NCBI GenBank assembly: GCA_021777755.1
Contig: JAJYDE010000023.1
Span: 1 to 58,973, forward strand
DNA length: 58,973 nucleotides
Direction: 5' to 3'
DNA from: Deltaproteobacteria bacterium
Lineage (GTDB): Bacteria; Desulfobacterota; Syntrophobacteria; Syntrophobacterales; Syntrophobacteraceae
In this document: positions 8,124-16,814 of the stretch, in pieces
How positions within the stretch are numbered: the stretch's first letter is position 1
How the letters are laid out: each line of letters starts with the position of its first letter
Program-made: the position numbers and the translations under genes
Notes under the pieces: generated by a model
Told to the model about the DNA's origin: nothing
What the model saw: the letters and a program-made list of their open reading frames with translations, nothing else
The model's database searches: none

Positions 8124-8494
8124 AGATGATGCAACAGCGGCCTTCCCGCGTCCTGCCCGAAATTCCCGCTGGCGGGGGATTTCCGAGAGCTGTGGAAACA
8201 TAAATATCCGTAAGCGGGCTATAAGGTTATGCTAAATAGGAAGGTTTACCCGCGCCAAATCATGCCATATAATAAACGCCGAAAATGAAACCCGAACATG
8301 CCGGGGACGGCCCGGTTGCGGCCATGTTTTCCGTTGCCCCGAAAACCGAGGCCGAACGCGCCCGATCGTATCGGCTGCGGAGTGGTTACCAATGCTCGCG
8401 AAGAAGTTTCGGGATGCGGGCCGGTTTTTGAATCGCAATTGGCATTATACTTGCTTAGCCAACTGTCAAAATCAAGGAACAAGGTGAGGCGCTG
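8124..8494. other. Intergenic region with the cus promoter
   Basis: About 370 bases without a gene. Its one clear signal is the sigma-54 promoter at 8440-8455. An inverted repeat (GTTTTC at 8326-8331 and GAAAAC at 8341-8346) is present, but no copy of the TTGAAAG-type activator palindrome is seen. Confidence 0.5.
8440..8455 (+). promoter_or_regulatory. Sigma-54 promoter of the cusBA operon
   Basis: TGGCATTATACTTGCT fits TGGCAC-N5-TTGCW, with GG and GC ten bases apart. Transcription would begin near 8466, about 29 bases before the cusB ATG. The expected paired palindromes are missing upstream, so the activator may bind a different or degenerate site. Confidence 0.65.
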
Positions 8495-9985
8495 ATGAGA
8501 AAAAATTTTCTTTTCATTATCTTATGCGGCCTGATTGCCGCGGCGGCCTTTGTGGCCGGCCAAATAAGCGAAAAAGCCAACCGGCACCCGAGAACGGCGC
8601 AGATGGCCATGAGTTCCCCAAGCGGCCCCGCGGCCCCGCAACCCTCGGCCAAGAGAAAAATTCTCTATTACAGAGATCCGATGAATCCGGCGATTACATA
8701 CAAACATCCCGGCAAAGCCCCCTGCGGCATGGATCGTGTACCCGTCTACGCAAAATCGACAGGGAGCGCGCAATCCGGGGCGACCGCGGGCGCCTCTTCA
8801 GGGGAAAAGCCCGAAGGCAAGGGCAAAATCCTTTATTGGCGTTCATCCATGGACCCCGGTTTCATTTCGAAAAAGCCGGGCAAGGATTCCATGGGCATGG
8901 ATCTTGTGCCGGTCTACGCAAACCAGCTCAGTTCGGGCGAGGTCACCATCAGCCCCACGGTGGTGCAGGACATCGGCGTTACCACCACCAAGGCCGTAAG
9001 CGCCCCTTTCAACAAAACCATCAGGACTTACGGAACGACCCAGTGGAATGAAAAAACCCTGGCCGCGATAAACACCAAGCTTTCGGGCTGGATCGAAAAG
9101 CTCTATGTCCAGGAGAACGGCCAAGTGGTGCGAAAAGGGCAGCCGCTGTTAAAGATATATTCACCGGAACTTGTGAGCGCCCAGCAGGAATATCTCTCGG
9201 CGCTCGATAACGCCAAAGCGCTCGATAAAGCCAAGGCAAGCCAGGGCGCATCCCTGGACACAATGATTGACGCGGCCGCGAAACTGCCCGAATCGGCCCG
9301 GATGCGCCTGAGGCTCTGGGACATAAGCGGGGGGCAGATAAGGGAGCTTGAAAAAACCCGGCGGGTTCGAAAAACACTGACTCTTTACGCTCCCTTCGAC
9401 GGCATAGTAACCGACCGGAAGGTTATAGAGGGCGATTATATCAAGCCGGGGATGAACCTTATGACGATCGCGGGCCTGAATCCCATCTGGACGATGGGCT
9501 ACATATACGAAGACGAGATCCCGATGGTCAAAAAAGGCATGCCTGCGACGCTCAATTTCGACTCGATACCCGGAAAGACCTTCCATGGCGTGGTCGATTA
9601 CGTCTATCCCTATGTGCAGGGAAAGTCGCGCACCAGCAAGGTTCGAATCGTCCTGGCCAATCCGAACCAAATCCTTTTGCCCGATATGTACGGCACGGTC
9701 AAGATCAACGCGCCCGCCAAAGCCAATTGCGTTCAGATACCCGGGGACGCCGCCATTCGCGCCTCGTCAACCGACAGCGTGGTTTTCATAGCCGAGGGCA
9801 AAGGGCACTTTGCCGGCCGCAAGGTGATCCTCGGGCCAACTGGCGACGACGGCATGGTCGTGGTCAAAGCGGGTCTAAAGCCCGGAGAGCGTGTGGTGAC
9901 TTCGGCACAGTTTCTTCTCGACTCCGAAGCCAGGCTGAGCGAGGCAAGTCAATCCATGCTGAACCACGGAGGCTCCGGCAAATGA
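8495..9985 (+). CDS. cusB: CusB-like RND efflux adaptor with two heavy-metal-binding domains
   Basis: A 496-residue periplasmic adaptor linking the inner-membrane pump to the outer-membrane channel for Cu(I)/Ag(I) export. Residues 1-22 form a membrane anchor or signal segment. Two heavy-metal-binding (HMBD, YHYH-like) modules follow at about 55-86 (ILYYRDPMNP, then CGMDRVPVY) and 110-142 (ILYWRSSMDP, then SMGMDLVPVY). The barrel-sandwich and hairpin adaptor body follows (for example GWIEKLYVQENGQVVRKGQP, and YIYEDEIPMVKKG). Most CusB homologues carry one or no such module, so the tandem pair is unusual. The stop overlaps the cusA start by four bases (ATGA). A sigma-54 promoter lies just upstream. 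Confidence 0.93.
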   Translation: MRKNFLFIILCGLIAAAAFVAGQISEKANRHPRTAQMAMSSPSGPAAPQPSAKRKILYYRDPMNPAITYKHPGKAPCGMDRVPVYAKSTGSAQSGATAGASSGEKPEGKGKILYWRSSMDPGFISKKPGKDSMGMDLVPVYANQLSSGEVTISPTVVQDIGVTTTKAVSAPFNKTIRTYGTTQWNEKTLAAINTKLSGWIEKLYVQENGQVVRKGQPLLKIYSPELVSAQQEYLSALDNAKALDKAKASQGASLDTMIDAAAKLPESARMRLRLWDISGGQIRELEKTRRVRKTLTLYAPFDGIVTDRKVIEGDYIKPGMNLMTIAGLNPIWTMGYIYEDEIPMVKKGMPATLNFDSIPGKTFHGVVDYVYPYVQGKSRTSKVRIVLANPNQILLPDMYGTVKINAPAKANCVQIPGDAAIRASSTDSVVFIAEGKGHFAGRKVILGPTGDDGMVVVKAGLKPGERVVTSAQFLLDSEARLSEASQSMLNHGGSGK

Positions 9986-12900
9986 TTTCTTCCGCAATCG
10001 ACTGGTCCATTAAGAACCGGTTCCTCGTCCTTATTTTGACCGCGATTTTTGTGGCCACGGGCATCTTTGTCGTCTATCACACGCCGCTTGACGCCATTCC
10101 GGATCTTTCCGACACCCAGGTGATCATCTACACCCAGTTTCCGGGCCAAAGTCCTTCGGTGGTCGAAGATCAGGTGACCTATCCCATCTCGACAGAAATG
10201 CTGCATTTGCCCGGGGTCAAGGTGGTGCGCGGTTACTCGTTTTTCGATTTCTCCGAGGTCTACATCATCTTCAAAGGCGGAACGGACCTCTACTGGGCAA
10301 GGGACCGCGTTTTGGAATACTTGAGCTACATCCAGTCGCAGCTTCCCCGGGGCGTCTCGCCCCAACTGGGGCCCGACGCCACGGGCGTTGGCTGGATCTA
10401 CGAGTACGCCCTGGTCGATAAATCCAACAAGATGCCTCTGTGGAAGATGCGATCGCTCCAGGACTGGTATCTGCGCTACGGACTGGAGACGGTAAAGGGG
10501 GTCTCCGAGGTCGCTTCTCTTGGCGGATATGTCAAGCAGTACCAGGTCGAACTCGATCCCAACAAGCTCGCCGACTATCATGTGGGGCTGGAGAAAGTAA
10601 GGAGCGCCATCACAAGTTCGAATAACGACGTGGGCGGGCGCCTGGTGGAATATGGCCAAACCCAATACATGGTGCGCGGGCTGGGCTATCTGCGGCACAG
10701 CGGAGATCTGAAAAAGGTGGTGATCGGAGTGGATCCCAACGGCCAACCGGTATTGCTCGACCAGGTTGGAAACGTCCACATCGGCCCCCAACTGAGGCTC
10801 GGAATGGCCGATCTCAACGGCAAGGGAGACGTGGCGGGGGGCATCGTGGTTATGCGCTTCGGTGAAAACCCCTACAAGGTGATCAAGGCGATCAAGAAAA
10901 AGTTGACCGAGCTGAAGAGGGGACTTCCAAAGGGAGTTGAAATCGTTCCGACTTACGATCGTTCCGCCCTCATAAATCGCAGCGTTTCGTTTCTGCGGGA
11001 AAAACTCATAGAGGAACTGATCACGGTATCGCTTGTCTGCGTTCTTTTCCTGTTTCACTTCAGCAGCGCACTGGTTGCCATCGTCTTTTTGCCCCTGGGA
11101 GTTATGGCGGCCCTTATCTGCATGTATTTCAAGGGCATCAACAGCAATATCATGAGCCTCGGTGGCATCGCCATAGCCATGGGGGCGATGGTCGATTCGG
11201 CCATCATAATGATAGAAAACGCCCACAAGAAGATCGAGCACGGCTACGACAAGGAGCATCATTGGCAGATGATCGCCGAGGCTTCCAAGGAAGTGGGGCC
11301 ATCGCTGTTTTTTTCGCTCCTTGTGATCACGGTTTCCTTTCTGCCCATATTCGCGCTAAACGGTCAATCGGGACGGCTTTTCAAACCCCTGGCCTACACG
11401 AAAACCTTCGCCATGGGCTCGGCGGCTTTTCTGGCCGTGCTGCTCGCCCCGGTGCTCATGGGCTATTTCATTCGCGGCCATATCCGGCCGGAGATGGAAA
11501 ATCCAATCAACCGGTTTCTGGTCAAGGTTTATCACCCGGTTTGCGAGTGGGTCCTGAACCACCGAAAGAGCGTCCTGATTGCCGCGTTCCTCATCTTTAT
11601 CAGCACATTCTACCCGCTGACGCGCCTGGGGAGCGAATTCATGCCCCCGCTCGATGAAGGCGACCTTCTCTACATGCCTTCTATGTTGCCAGGGATTACC
11701 TTCACCGAGTCCAAAGCGCTGCTCGAACAGACCGACCGAATCATCAAGAGCTTTCCCGAGGTGCAAAGCGCATACGGAAAAGCCGGCCGCGCGGACACCG
11801 CAACCGACCCGGCGCCTCTGGAGATGTTCGAGACAGTCGTCCAGCTTCATCAAAATAAGCGTTTTTGGCCCATGGTGAAGGAGCGGCGCTGGTATTCGTC
11901 CTGGGCCCCCGACTGGATGAAGAGGGCCCTTGGCTTCATTTGGCCCGAAGAGCGTCACACCACCATAAAGGAACTGGTGGACCAGCTCAATCAGGCCATC
12001 CAGTTTCCCGGCGTGACCAATGCGTGGACCATGCCCATCAAGACCCGAATCGATATGCTTAGCACCGGGATCAAAACCCCGGTGGGGATCAAGCTGCTGG
12101 GGGCAAATCTCAATACCCTCAGCAATTTGGCCAAACAGGTCGAAGCGGTGGTGCGAAAGATCCCCGGCACGCGGTCGGTCTATGCTCAGCGGGTCATGGG
12201 CGGTTATTACATGGATTACACCATCGACCGGAAGGCAGCCGCGCGCTACGGTCTCAACGTCCAGGACGTGGAGGACGTTATCGAAACCGCCCTGGGCGGC
12301 ATGGATGTGACTCAGACGGTGGAGGGTTTGGAGAGATACCCGGTCAATGTGCGCTACATGCGCAACTACCGGAGCGACATTCCGGCTCTTGAGCGGGTGC
12401 TCGTACCCACGCCCACGGGGACCGCGGTACCGATTTCACTACTTGCCAGCTTCAGAATTCACGAGGGGCCCCCGAATATTCAAACCGAAAACGCCGTAAA
12501 GACCGCGTGGATAACCGTGGACCTAAACACCTCGGATATCGGCGGCTACGTGGCCCGAGCAAGGAAAATCCTGGATGAAAAAGTCCAGCTGCCCCCCATG
12601 TACAACATGGTCTGGAGCGGCCAATACCAATACATGCAGGAGGCGCGCGCAAGGCTGAAGATCGCCATACCACTCACGCTGGTGATCGTCTTGCTGCTCC
12701 TTTATTTCAACGTCAAGTCCTTATCCAAGACCGCCCTGGTAATGCTCGCGGTGCCTTTTTCGCTGGTGGGATCTTTCTGGTTTCTCTATTTCGCTCACTA
12801 TCATCTATCGGTGGCCGTGGCAGTGGGACTGATCGCTTTGGCCGGACTCGACGCCGAAACGGGGGTTGTGATGCTGCTCTACCTCGATCTTGCCCACGAT

Positions 12901-13215
12901 CTGTGGGAAAAATTGGGGCGCATGAATACCTGCGGGGACCTCGAACAGGCCATCTACCATGGGGCGGTAAAGCGCATAAGGCCCAAGATGATGACCGTTG
13001 GCGCCATTCTCGCGGGTCTTACGCCCATTTTGTTCGGCGAGGGCACGGGCGCATCGGTGATGAAGCGAATCGCGGCCCCCATGGTCGGAGGCGTGGCCAC
13101 TTCGCTTCTGCTCGAACTGACCATCTACCCCGTTCTCTACTTTTATCTGAAACGGGGGCACCTGGATCCCTCCTTGAAGCCCACCTCCGAGGAGGAAGCC
13201 CGCGAGACGGCTTAA
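9982..13215 (+). CDS. cusA: CusA-like RND copper/silver efflux pump
   Basis: A 1077-residue proton-driven inner-membrane transporter of the heavy-metal RND family. The start ATG overlaps the cusB stop, and MISSAIDWSIKNRFLVLIL is the usual N-terminus. The three Met that bind Cu(I)/Ag(I) in E. coli CusA are present as Met565 (LLYMPSM), Met615 (APLEMFE) and Met692 (RIDMLSTG), which supports monovalent metal specificity over the Zn/Co type. Twelve transmembrane helices and two large periplasmic loops are evident. The stop codon lies inside the first unit of the tandem repeat array that follows. Confidence 0.95.
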   Translation: MISSAIDWSIKNRFLVLILTAIFVATGIFVVYHTPLDAIPDLSDTQVIIYTQFPGQSPSVVEDQVTYPISTEMLHLPGVKVVRGYSFFDFSEVYIIFKGGTDLYWARDRVLEYLSYIQSQLPRGVSPQLGPDATGVGWIYEYALVDKSNKMPLWKMRSLQDWYLRYGLETVKGVSEVASLGGYVKQYQVELDPNKLADYHVGLEKVRSAITSSNNDVGGRLVEYGQTQYMVRGLGYLRHSGDLKKVVIGVDPNGQPVLLDQVGNVHIGPQLRLGMADLNGKGDVAGGIVVMRFGENPYKVIKAIKKKLTELKRGLPKGVEIVPTYDRSALINRSVSFLREKLIEELITVSLVCVLFLFHFSSALVAIVFLPLGVMAALICMYFKGINSNIMSLGGIAIAMGAMVDSAIIMIENAHKKIEHGYDKEHHWQMIAEASKEVGPSLFFSLLVITVSFLPIFALNGQSGRLFKPLAYTKTFAMGSAAFLAVLLAPVLMGYFIRGHIRPEMENPINRFLVKVYHPVCEWVLNHRKSVLIAAFLIFISTFYPLTRLGSEFMPPLDEGDLLYMPSMLPGITFTESKALLEQTDRIIKSFPEVQSAYGKAGRADTATDPAPLEMFETVVQLHQNKRFWPMVKERRWYSSWAPDWMKRALGFIWPEERHTTIKELVDQLNQAIQFPGVTNAWTMPIKTRIDMLSTGIKTPVGIKLLGANLNTLSNLAKQVEAVVRKIPGTRSVYAQRVMGGYYMDYTIDRKAAARYGLNVQDVEDVIETALGGMDVTQTVEGLERYPVNVRYMRNYRSDIPALERVLVPTPTGTAVPISLLASFRIHEGPPNIQTENAVKTAWITVDLNTSDIGGYVARARKILDEKVQLPPMYNMVWSGQYQYMQEARARLKIAIPLTLVIVLLLLYFNVKSLSKTALVMLAVPFSLVGSFWFLYFAHYHLSVAVAVGLIALAGLDAETGVVMLLYLDLAHDLWEKLGRMNTCGDLEQAIYHGAVKRIRPKMMTVGAILAGLTPILFGEGTGASVMKRIAAPMVGGVATSLLLELTIYPVLYFYLKRGHLDPSLKPTSEEEARETA

Positions 13216-13305
13216 AGGAAAACTCGACGGGTTGATCAAAGCCGGATCATTTTTCATGAACGGCTTCCGGTCAAAGGGGAGGATCGGCTTCAAGCCTTGA
13301 AGGCA

Positions 13306-13668
13306 TCAATGGCCCGATCCTCCCCCGCCAATTTTTATTCCCACCAGCATTTCGAGCCTTGCCAGACTCCGCTCCGGGTCTGTCAGGGCTCGTTCATAGA
13401 AGAGTTCGAATTCCACAGCAGGTTTCCGATCGCATCCACCACGCAAGCGCAGGTTGCCTTGCCGCTCCGGCAGGCCTGGAGCGACACATCTAGCGCCTGT
13501 TTGGCTTCGGGAACCAGCGCGTCCCGATAGAGGGCGATCTTTCGGTCCGCGTTCTGAAATTGGAACAAATCGCCCGCGGGAGCCAAAGCCCTGAATTCCC
13601 AACGTCACATCGGAATAATAGTCTTTTTTGGCGAGCGCGATTTTCCACTTTGCCCCGGAGGACTGAAA
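13306..13668 (-). pseudogene. cusC 3' remnant, unit 1
   Basis: It encodes the recognisable tail of an outer-membrane factor (ALVPEAKQALDVSLQA). About 155 bases corresponding to roughly 14958-15115 of intact cusC are deleted, which breaks the frame. A three-base insertion distinguishes this unit from the other two. Confidence 0.8.
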
Positions 13669-13781
13669 AGCTCGCCCGCGAGACGGCTTAAAGGAAAACT
13701 CGACGGGTTGATCAAAGCCGGATCATTTTTCATCAACGGCTTCCGGTCAAAGGGGAGGATCGGCTTCATGCCTTGAAGGCA

Positions 13782-14141
13782 TCAATGGCCCGATCCTCCT
13801 CGCCAATTTTTCTTCCCACCAGCATTTCGAGCCTTGCCAGACTCTGCTCCGGGTCTGTCAGGGCTCGTTCATAGAAGAGTTCGAATTCCAGCAGGTTTCC
13901 GATCGCATCCACCACGCAAGCGCAGGTTGCCTTGCCGCTCCGGCAGGCCTGGAGCGACACATCGAGCGCCTGTTTGGCTTCGGGAACCAGCGCGTCCAGA
14001 TAGAGGGCGATCTTTCGGTCCGCGTTCTGAAATTGGAACAAATCGCCCGCGGGAGCCAAAGCCCTGAATTCCCAACGTCACATCGGGATAATAGTCTTTT
14101 TTGGCGAGCGCGATTTTCCACTTTGCCCCGGAGGACTGAAA
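13782..14141 (-). pseudogene. cusC 3' remnant, unit 2
   Basis: The same truncated outer-membrane-factor tail with the same internal deletion as unit 1. The reading frame around FELFYERALTDPEQSLARLE is locally preserved. It has no start codon, signal peptide or N-terminal half. Confidence 0.8.
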
Positions 14142-14254
14142 AGCTCGCCCGCGAGACGGCTTAAAGGAAAACTCGACGGGTTGATCAAAGCCGGATCATT
14201 TTTCATGAACGGCTTCCGGTCAAAGGGGAGGATCGGCTTCATGCCTTGAAGGCA

Positions 14255-14614
14255 TCAATGGCCCGATCCTCCTCGCCAATTTTTATTCCCACCAGCATTT
14301 CGAGCCTTGCCAGACTCTACTCCCGGTCTGTCGGGGCTCGTTCATAGAAGAGTTCGAATTCCAGCAGGTTTCCGATCGCATCCACCACGCAAACGCAGGT
14401 TGCCTTGCCGCTCCGGCAGGCCTGGAGCGACACATCGAGGGCCTGTTTGGCTTCGGGAACCAGCGCGTCCCGATAGAGGGCGATCTTTCGGTCCGCGTCC
14501 TGCAATTGGAACAAATCGCCTGCCTGGGCCAAAGCCCTGAATTCCCAACGTCACATCGAGATAATAGTCTTTTTTGACGAGCGCGATTTTCCACTTTGCC
14601 CCGGAGGACTGAAA
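14255..14614 (-). pseudogene. cusC 3' remnant, unit 3
   Basis: The third copy of the truncated tail, adjacent to the intact gene. It shares the internal deletion with the other two, so the deletion predates the amplification. Confidence 0.8.
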
Positions 14615-14703
14615 AGCTCGCCCGCAAGAAGGCTTAGAAGAAAACTCGACGGGTTGATCAAAGCCGGATCATTTTTCATCAACGGCTTCAAGCCTTGAAG
14701 GCA

Positions 14704-16056
14704 TCAATGGCCCGAGCCTCCAGGGAGGCTCACTTTTCTACCCACCAGCATTTCGAGCTTTGCAAGGCTCTGCTCCCGGTCGGTCAGGGCTCGTTTATAG
14801 GAGAGTTCGAATTCGAGCAGGTTTCGGATCGCATCCACCACGTTGGCGTAGCTCGCCTTGCCGGTCTGGTAGGCCTGGAGCGACACATCGAGCGCCTGTT
14901 TGGCTTCGGGAACCAGCGCGTCCCGGTAGAGGGCTATCTTTCGGTCCGCATCCTTGAATTTGTAGTCGGCGAATTTAACATCCGCAACAAGGGTGTTTTC
15001 CCGGTCGGTTCGCTGTCTGCGAAACGCTTTGTAGTCGGCCATCGCCTCCCTTTTTTCGGCCCTGTATTTGCTCCACCAGATGGGGATATTTATCGAGGCA
15101 GTCGCCATCACCGGGTCATTGGGGACAAATTGCCTGCCCGTGTCAAAGCTCTGGATTCCAAGAGTCACATCGGGATAGTAGTCTTTCTTGGCAAGCGCGA
15201 TATTCCACTTTGCCCCGGAGGCCTGAAAATCGATGGCTCTCAGATCCGGATTGGACTCTTTCAGCCACGTCAAAAGCTGGCTGGTGGTAAAAGAGACCTT
15301 TTCCTCCACTATCTTTTCGGGCCAGAAAAGCGGAGCATCGGCAGGCCTGTTGAGCGCGGCGTTGAGTCTTGCGGCCACGGGTTCCGCCTCGTCGTTCAGG
15401 GTTTTAACCCGGTCTTCGAGTTTTCCCAGCTCCACTTGCGCCTGAACCACGTCCGCATAGGAAATGGTCCCCGATGAGTAGCCGGCGCGGGCCACGCTTT
15501 CCAAATACTTCACATAGCCGAGGTTTTCCCTTGTCACGACAATAGCCTGCGCAAGATAATAGTATTCATAGTATGCATCTTTTACCTGGAAAAACAGCTT
15601 GAGCTGTGCGGCATCATAGCGGGCCTTTTCGGCTCGGGCGGCATCGGCGGCGGCGTTGCCCTTGAGTTGGAGCTTTCCGAACCAGGGAAAGGTCTGGGTC
15701 ACAGCGATCCCCTGACCCTGAGGCGCCATGACGCCCTGTTGAACGTAGTAAAAATAGCCGAGTTGAGGGTCGGGCAAGGCGGTGACCTGGGGGATTTTTT
15801 CAAGCGCGGCCACCCATTGGAAAAAGGCGGCTTTAAGGCCGGGGTTGTTGAGGGCGGCATGGATGAGATAGTCATTCAGGCTCGACTTGGAGGAAATCTT
15901 CGGCGCCGTTGACGGCAGTGCCTTCGAAGGCATGACCTCTTTTTCCATAAGGGCCCGATTGTCGATGAGCGCGGCTTCCCTCGGGGGTACCGACGCGCAG
16001 CCCGCAAAAACAATCACCAGGGCCGTGAGGACCAGCCTCGTGCAAATTCTCTTCAT
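14704..16056 (-). CDS. CusC-like outer-membrane efflux lipoprotein (TolC family)
   Basis: A 450-residue outer-membrane channel that would complete the Cus tripartite pump. The start at 16056 (AAGGAG upstream) gives a lipoprotein signal ending in FAGC-ASV, so the mature protein is lipid-anchored at that Cys; a longer frame to 16170 is rejected. The two outer-membrane-efflux repeats are present, the first around LIHAALNNPGLKAAFFQW and the second including DYYPDVTLGIQSFD and the C-terminal KRALTDREQSLAKLEMLVG. It converges with cusA, from which the repeat array separates it, so it needs its own promoter in the 16057-16298 gap. Confidence 0.9.
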   Translation of the reverse strand: MKRICTRLVLTALVIVFAGCASVPPREAALIDNRALMEKEVMPSKALPSTAPKISSKSSLNDYLIHAALNNPGLKAAFFQWVAALEKIPQVTALPDPQLGYFYYVQQGVMAPQGQGIAVTQTFPWFGKLQLKGNAAADAARAEKARYDAAQLKLFFQVKDAYYEYYYLAQAIVVTRENLGYVKYLESVARAGYSSGTISYADVVQAQVELGKLEDRVKTLNDEAEPVAARLNAALNRPADAPLFWPEKIVEEKVSFTTSQLLTWLKESNPDLRAIDFQASGAKWNIALAKKDYYPDVTLGIQSFDTGRQFVPNDPVMATASINIPIWWSKYRAEKREAMADYKAFRRQRTDRENTLVADVKFADYKFKDADRKIALYRDALVPEAKQALDVSLQAYQTGKASYANVVDAIRNLLEFELSYKRALTDREQSLAKLEMLVGRKVSLPGGSGH

Positions 16057-16205
16057 GAATGCTCCTTGTTCCATTAATGCTGTCATGGATTTCGTTATTT
16101 GAAACGTTCTGATTTCTCGATCCCGCCTCGTGAAGACCGGAGAGTCTCTCCAAAAGAGATGAATCCACACCTTATGTCAAAATATTTCATAAGTTTCACC
16201 TCTTA

Positions 16206-16221
16206 TGGTTTTCTATTTGCA
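16206..16221 (+). promoter_or_regulatory. Possible sigma-54 promoter of the YHS-protein gene
   Basis: TGGTTTTCTATTTGCA keeps GG and GC ten bases apart and a good -12 element, but the CA of the -24 box is missing. No convincing activator pair lies upstream, only a half site (TTGAAAC at 16099). Weak call. Confidence 0.35.
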
Positions 16222-16298
16222 TAATCAAGGCCTGCGCGCACAATAAACATGGAAAAAACAACTTTGGACATTTCATTTTACCGAGTCAAGGAGAAAAA

Positions 16299-16565
16299 AT
16301 GGGAACAATCAGGCGCAACACGTTTTTACTGATCGCTCTAGGGGTTCTGAGTTTCGGCTGGAGCATACCGCGGGTTGCCTACGCGGCCCCGCAGACCCTG
16401 TGCCCGGTCCTGGGAAACAAGATCAACAAGGCTATCCATGTGGACTATCAAGGGCAGCGCATCTATTTTTGCTGCCCCGGCTGTGTCGCCAAATTCAAGA
16501 AGGACCCGCAAAAATACTTGAGCAAAATGAAGGCCGAGGGGGTAACCCCGGCAAAGGCGCCCTGA
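16299..16565 (+). CDS. Secreted YHS-domain metal-binding protein
   Basis: An 88-residue protein with a signal peptide (residues 1-30, ending VAYAA) and a single YHS domain: CPVLGNKINKAIHVDYQG followed by IYFCCPGCVAKFKKDP. The Cys pattern (CPV and FCCPGC) is that of YHS proteins linked to copper efflux, so it probably binds Cu in the periplasm. AAGGAGAAAAA precedes the ATG. Its position between cusC and the sensor kinase supports a role in the same metal response. Confidence 0.85.
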   Translation: MGTIRRNTFLLIALGVLSFGWSIPRVAYAAPQTLCPVLGNKINKAIHVDYQGQRIYFCCPGCVAKFKKDPQKYLSKMKAEGVTPAKAP

Positions 16566-16590
16566 GGCCACACTCGGGGCGCAAGCAGAC

Positions 16591-16630
16591 GTGAAAGGTT
16601 TTTTCAACGCTGATTGAAAGTTTTTTTCAA
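16591..16630. promoter_or_regulatory. Paired 17-bp palindromic activator sites upstream of the two-component genes
   Basis: Site 1 (16591-16607) reads GTGAAAGGTTTTTTCAA and site 2 (16614-16630) reads TTGAAAGTTTTTTTCAA. They start 23 bp apart, as at the other three loci, and site 2 ends 81 bp before the -24 element at 16711. The position upstream of the kinase/regulator pair suggests positive autoregulation. Confidence 0.7.
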
Positions 16631-16710
16631 TCACCAAACCCCTTGCCAATCCGAGGCGAGGTCTTTTATCCAGATGGATAAAGGGCCGTTTTTCGCCTCG
16701 GAAAAACACA

Positions 16711-16726
16711 GGGTTGAACTATTGCA
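16711..16726 (+). promoter_or_regulatory. Sigma-54 promoter of the sensor kinase/regulator operon
   Basis: GGGTTGAACTATTGCA has GG and GC ten bases apart and a perfect TTGCA at -12; the -24 box is weak beyond GG. Transcription would start near 16737, about 78 bases before the kinase ATG. Confidence 0.55.
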
Positions 16727-16814
16727 AGGTTTTGAAAGATGTCCTCGATGCGTTAAGGTCTTATAATCAAGAGTTGATTTTTTCATCTCACCACTGACGG
16801 CGAGCGAGCGATAA

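Larger units (their letters stand above)
13201..14622. repeat. Threefold tandem duplication of the cusA tail and a cusC-type 3' end
   Basis: Three head-to-tail copies of a 473-476 bp unit start at 13201, 13677 and 14150, each opening with CGCGAGACGGCTTAAAGG (the last cusA codons) or a near copy. A fourth, partial start at 14623 leads into the intact cusC gene. Each unit carries the cusA tail, the spacer, and on the minus strand a shortened 3' end of a cusC-like gene. Units are nearly identical to each other but visibly diverged from the intact cusC. This points to amplification of a related second gene copy, or to homogenisation among the copies. Confidence 0.9.

Noticed and set aside
8326-8346. 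Inverted repeat GTTTTC/GAAAAC upstream of the cus promoter at the same 94-bp distance as in the peptide promoters
   Set aside because: The sequence and spacing do not match the TTGAAAG-NNN-CTTTCAA consensus and there is no second copy 23 bp away, so it was not counted as a member of the site family.
9727-9981. N-terminal extension of CusA by 85 residues
   Set aside because: The extension lies within cusB in another frame and has no homologous look; MISSAIDWS at 9982, overlapping the cusB stop, is the family start.
16099-16232. Extra sigma-54 signals between cusC and the YHS gene, including a divergent AGGCCTTGATTATGCA on the minus strand and a TTGAAAC half site
   Set aside because: Only GG-N10-GC spacing is kept and no full palindrome pair exists. 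The + strand one is listed at low confidence; the minus strand one is not called.
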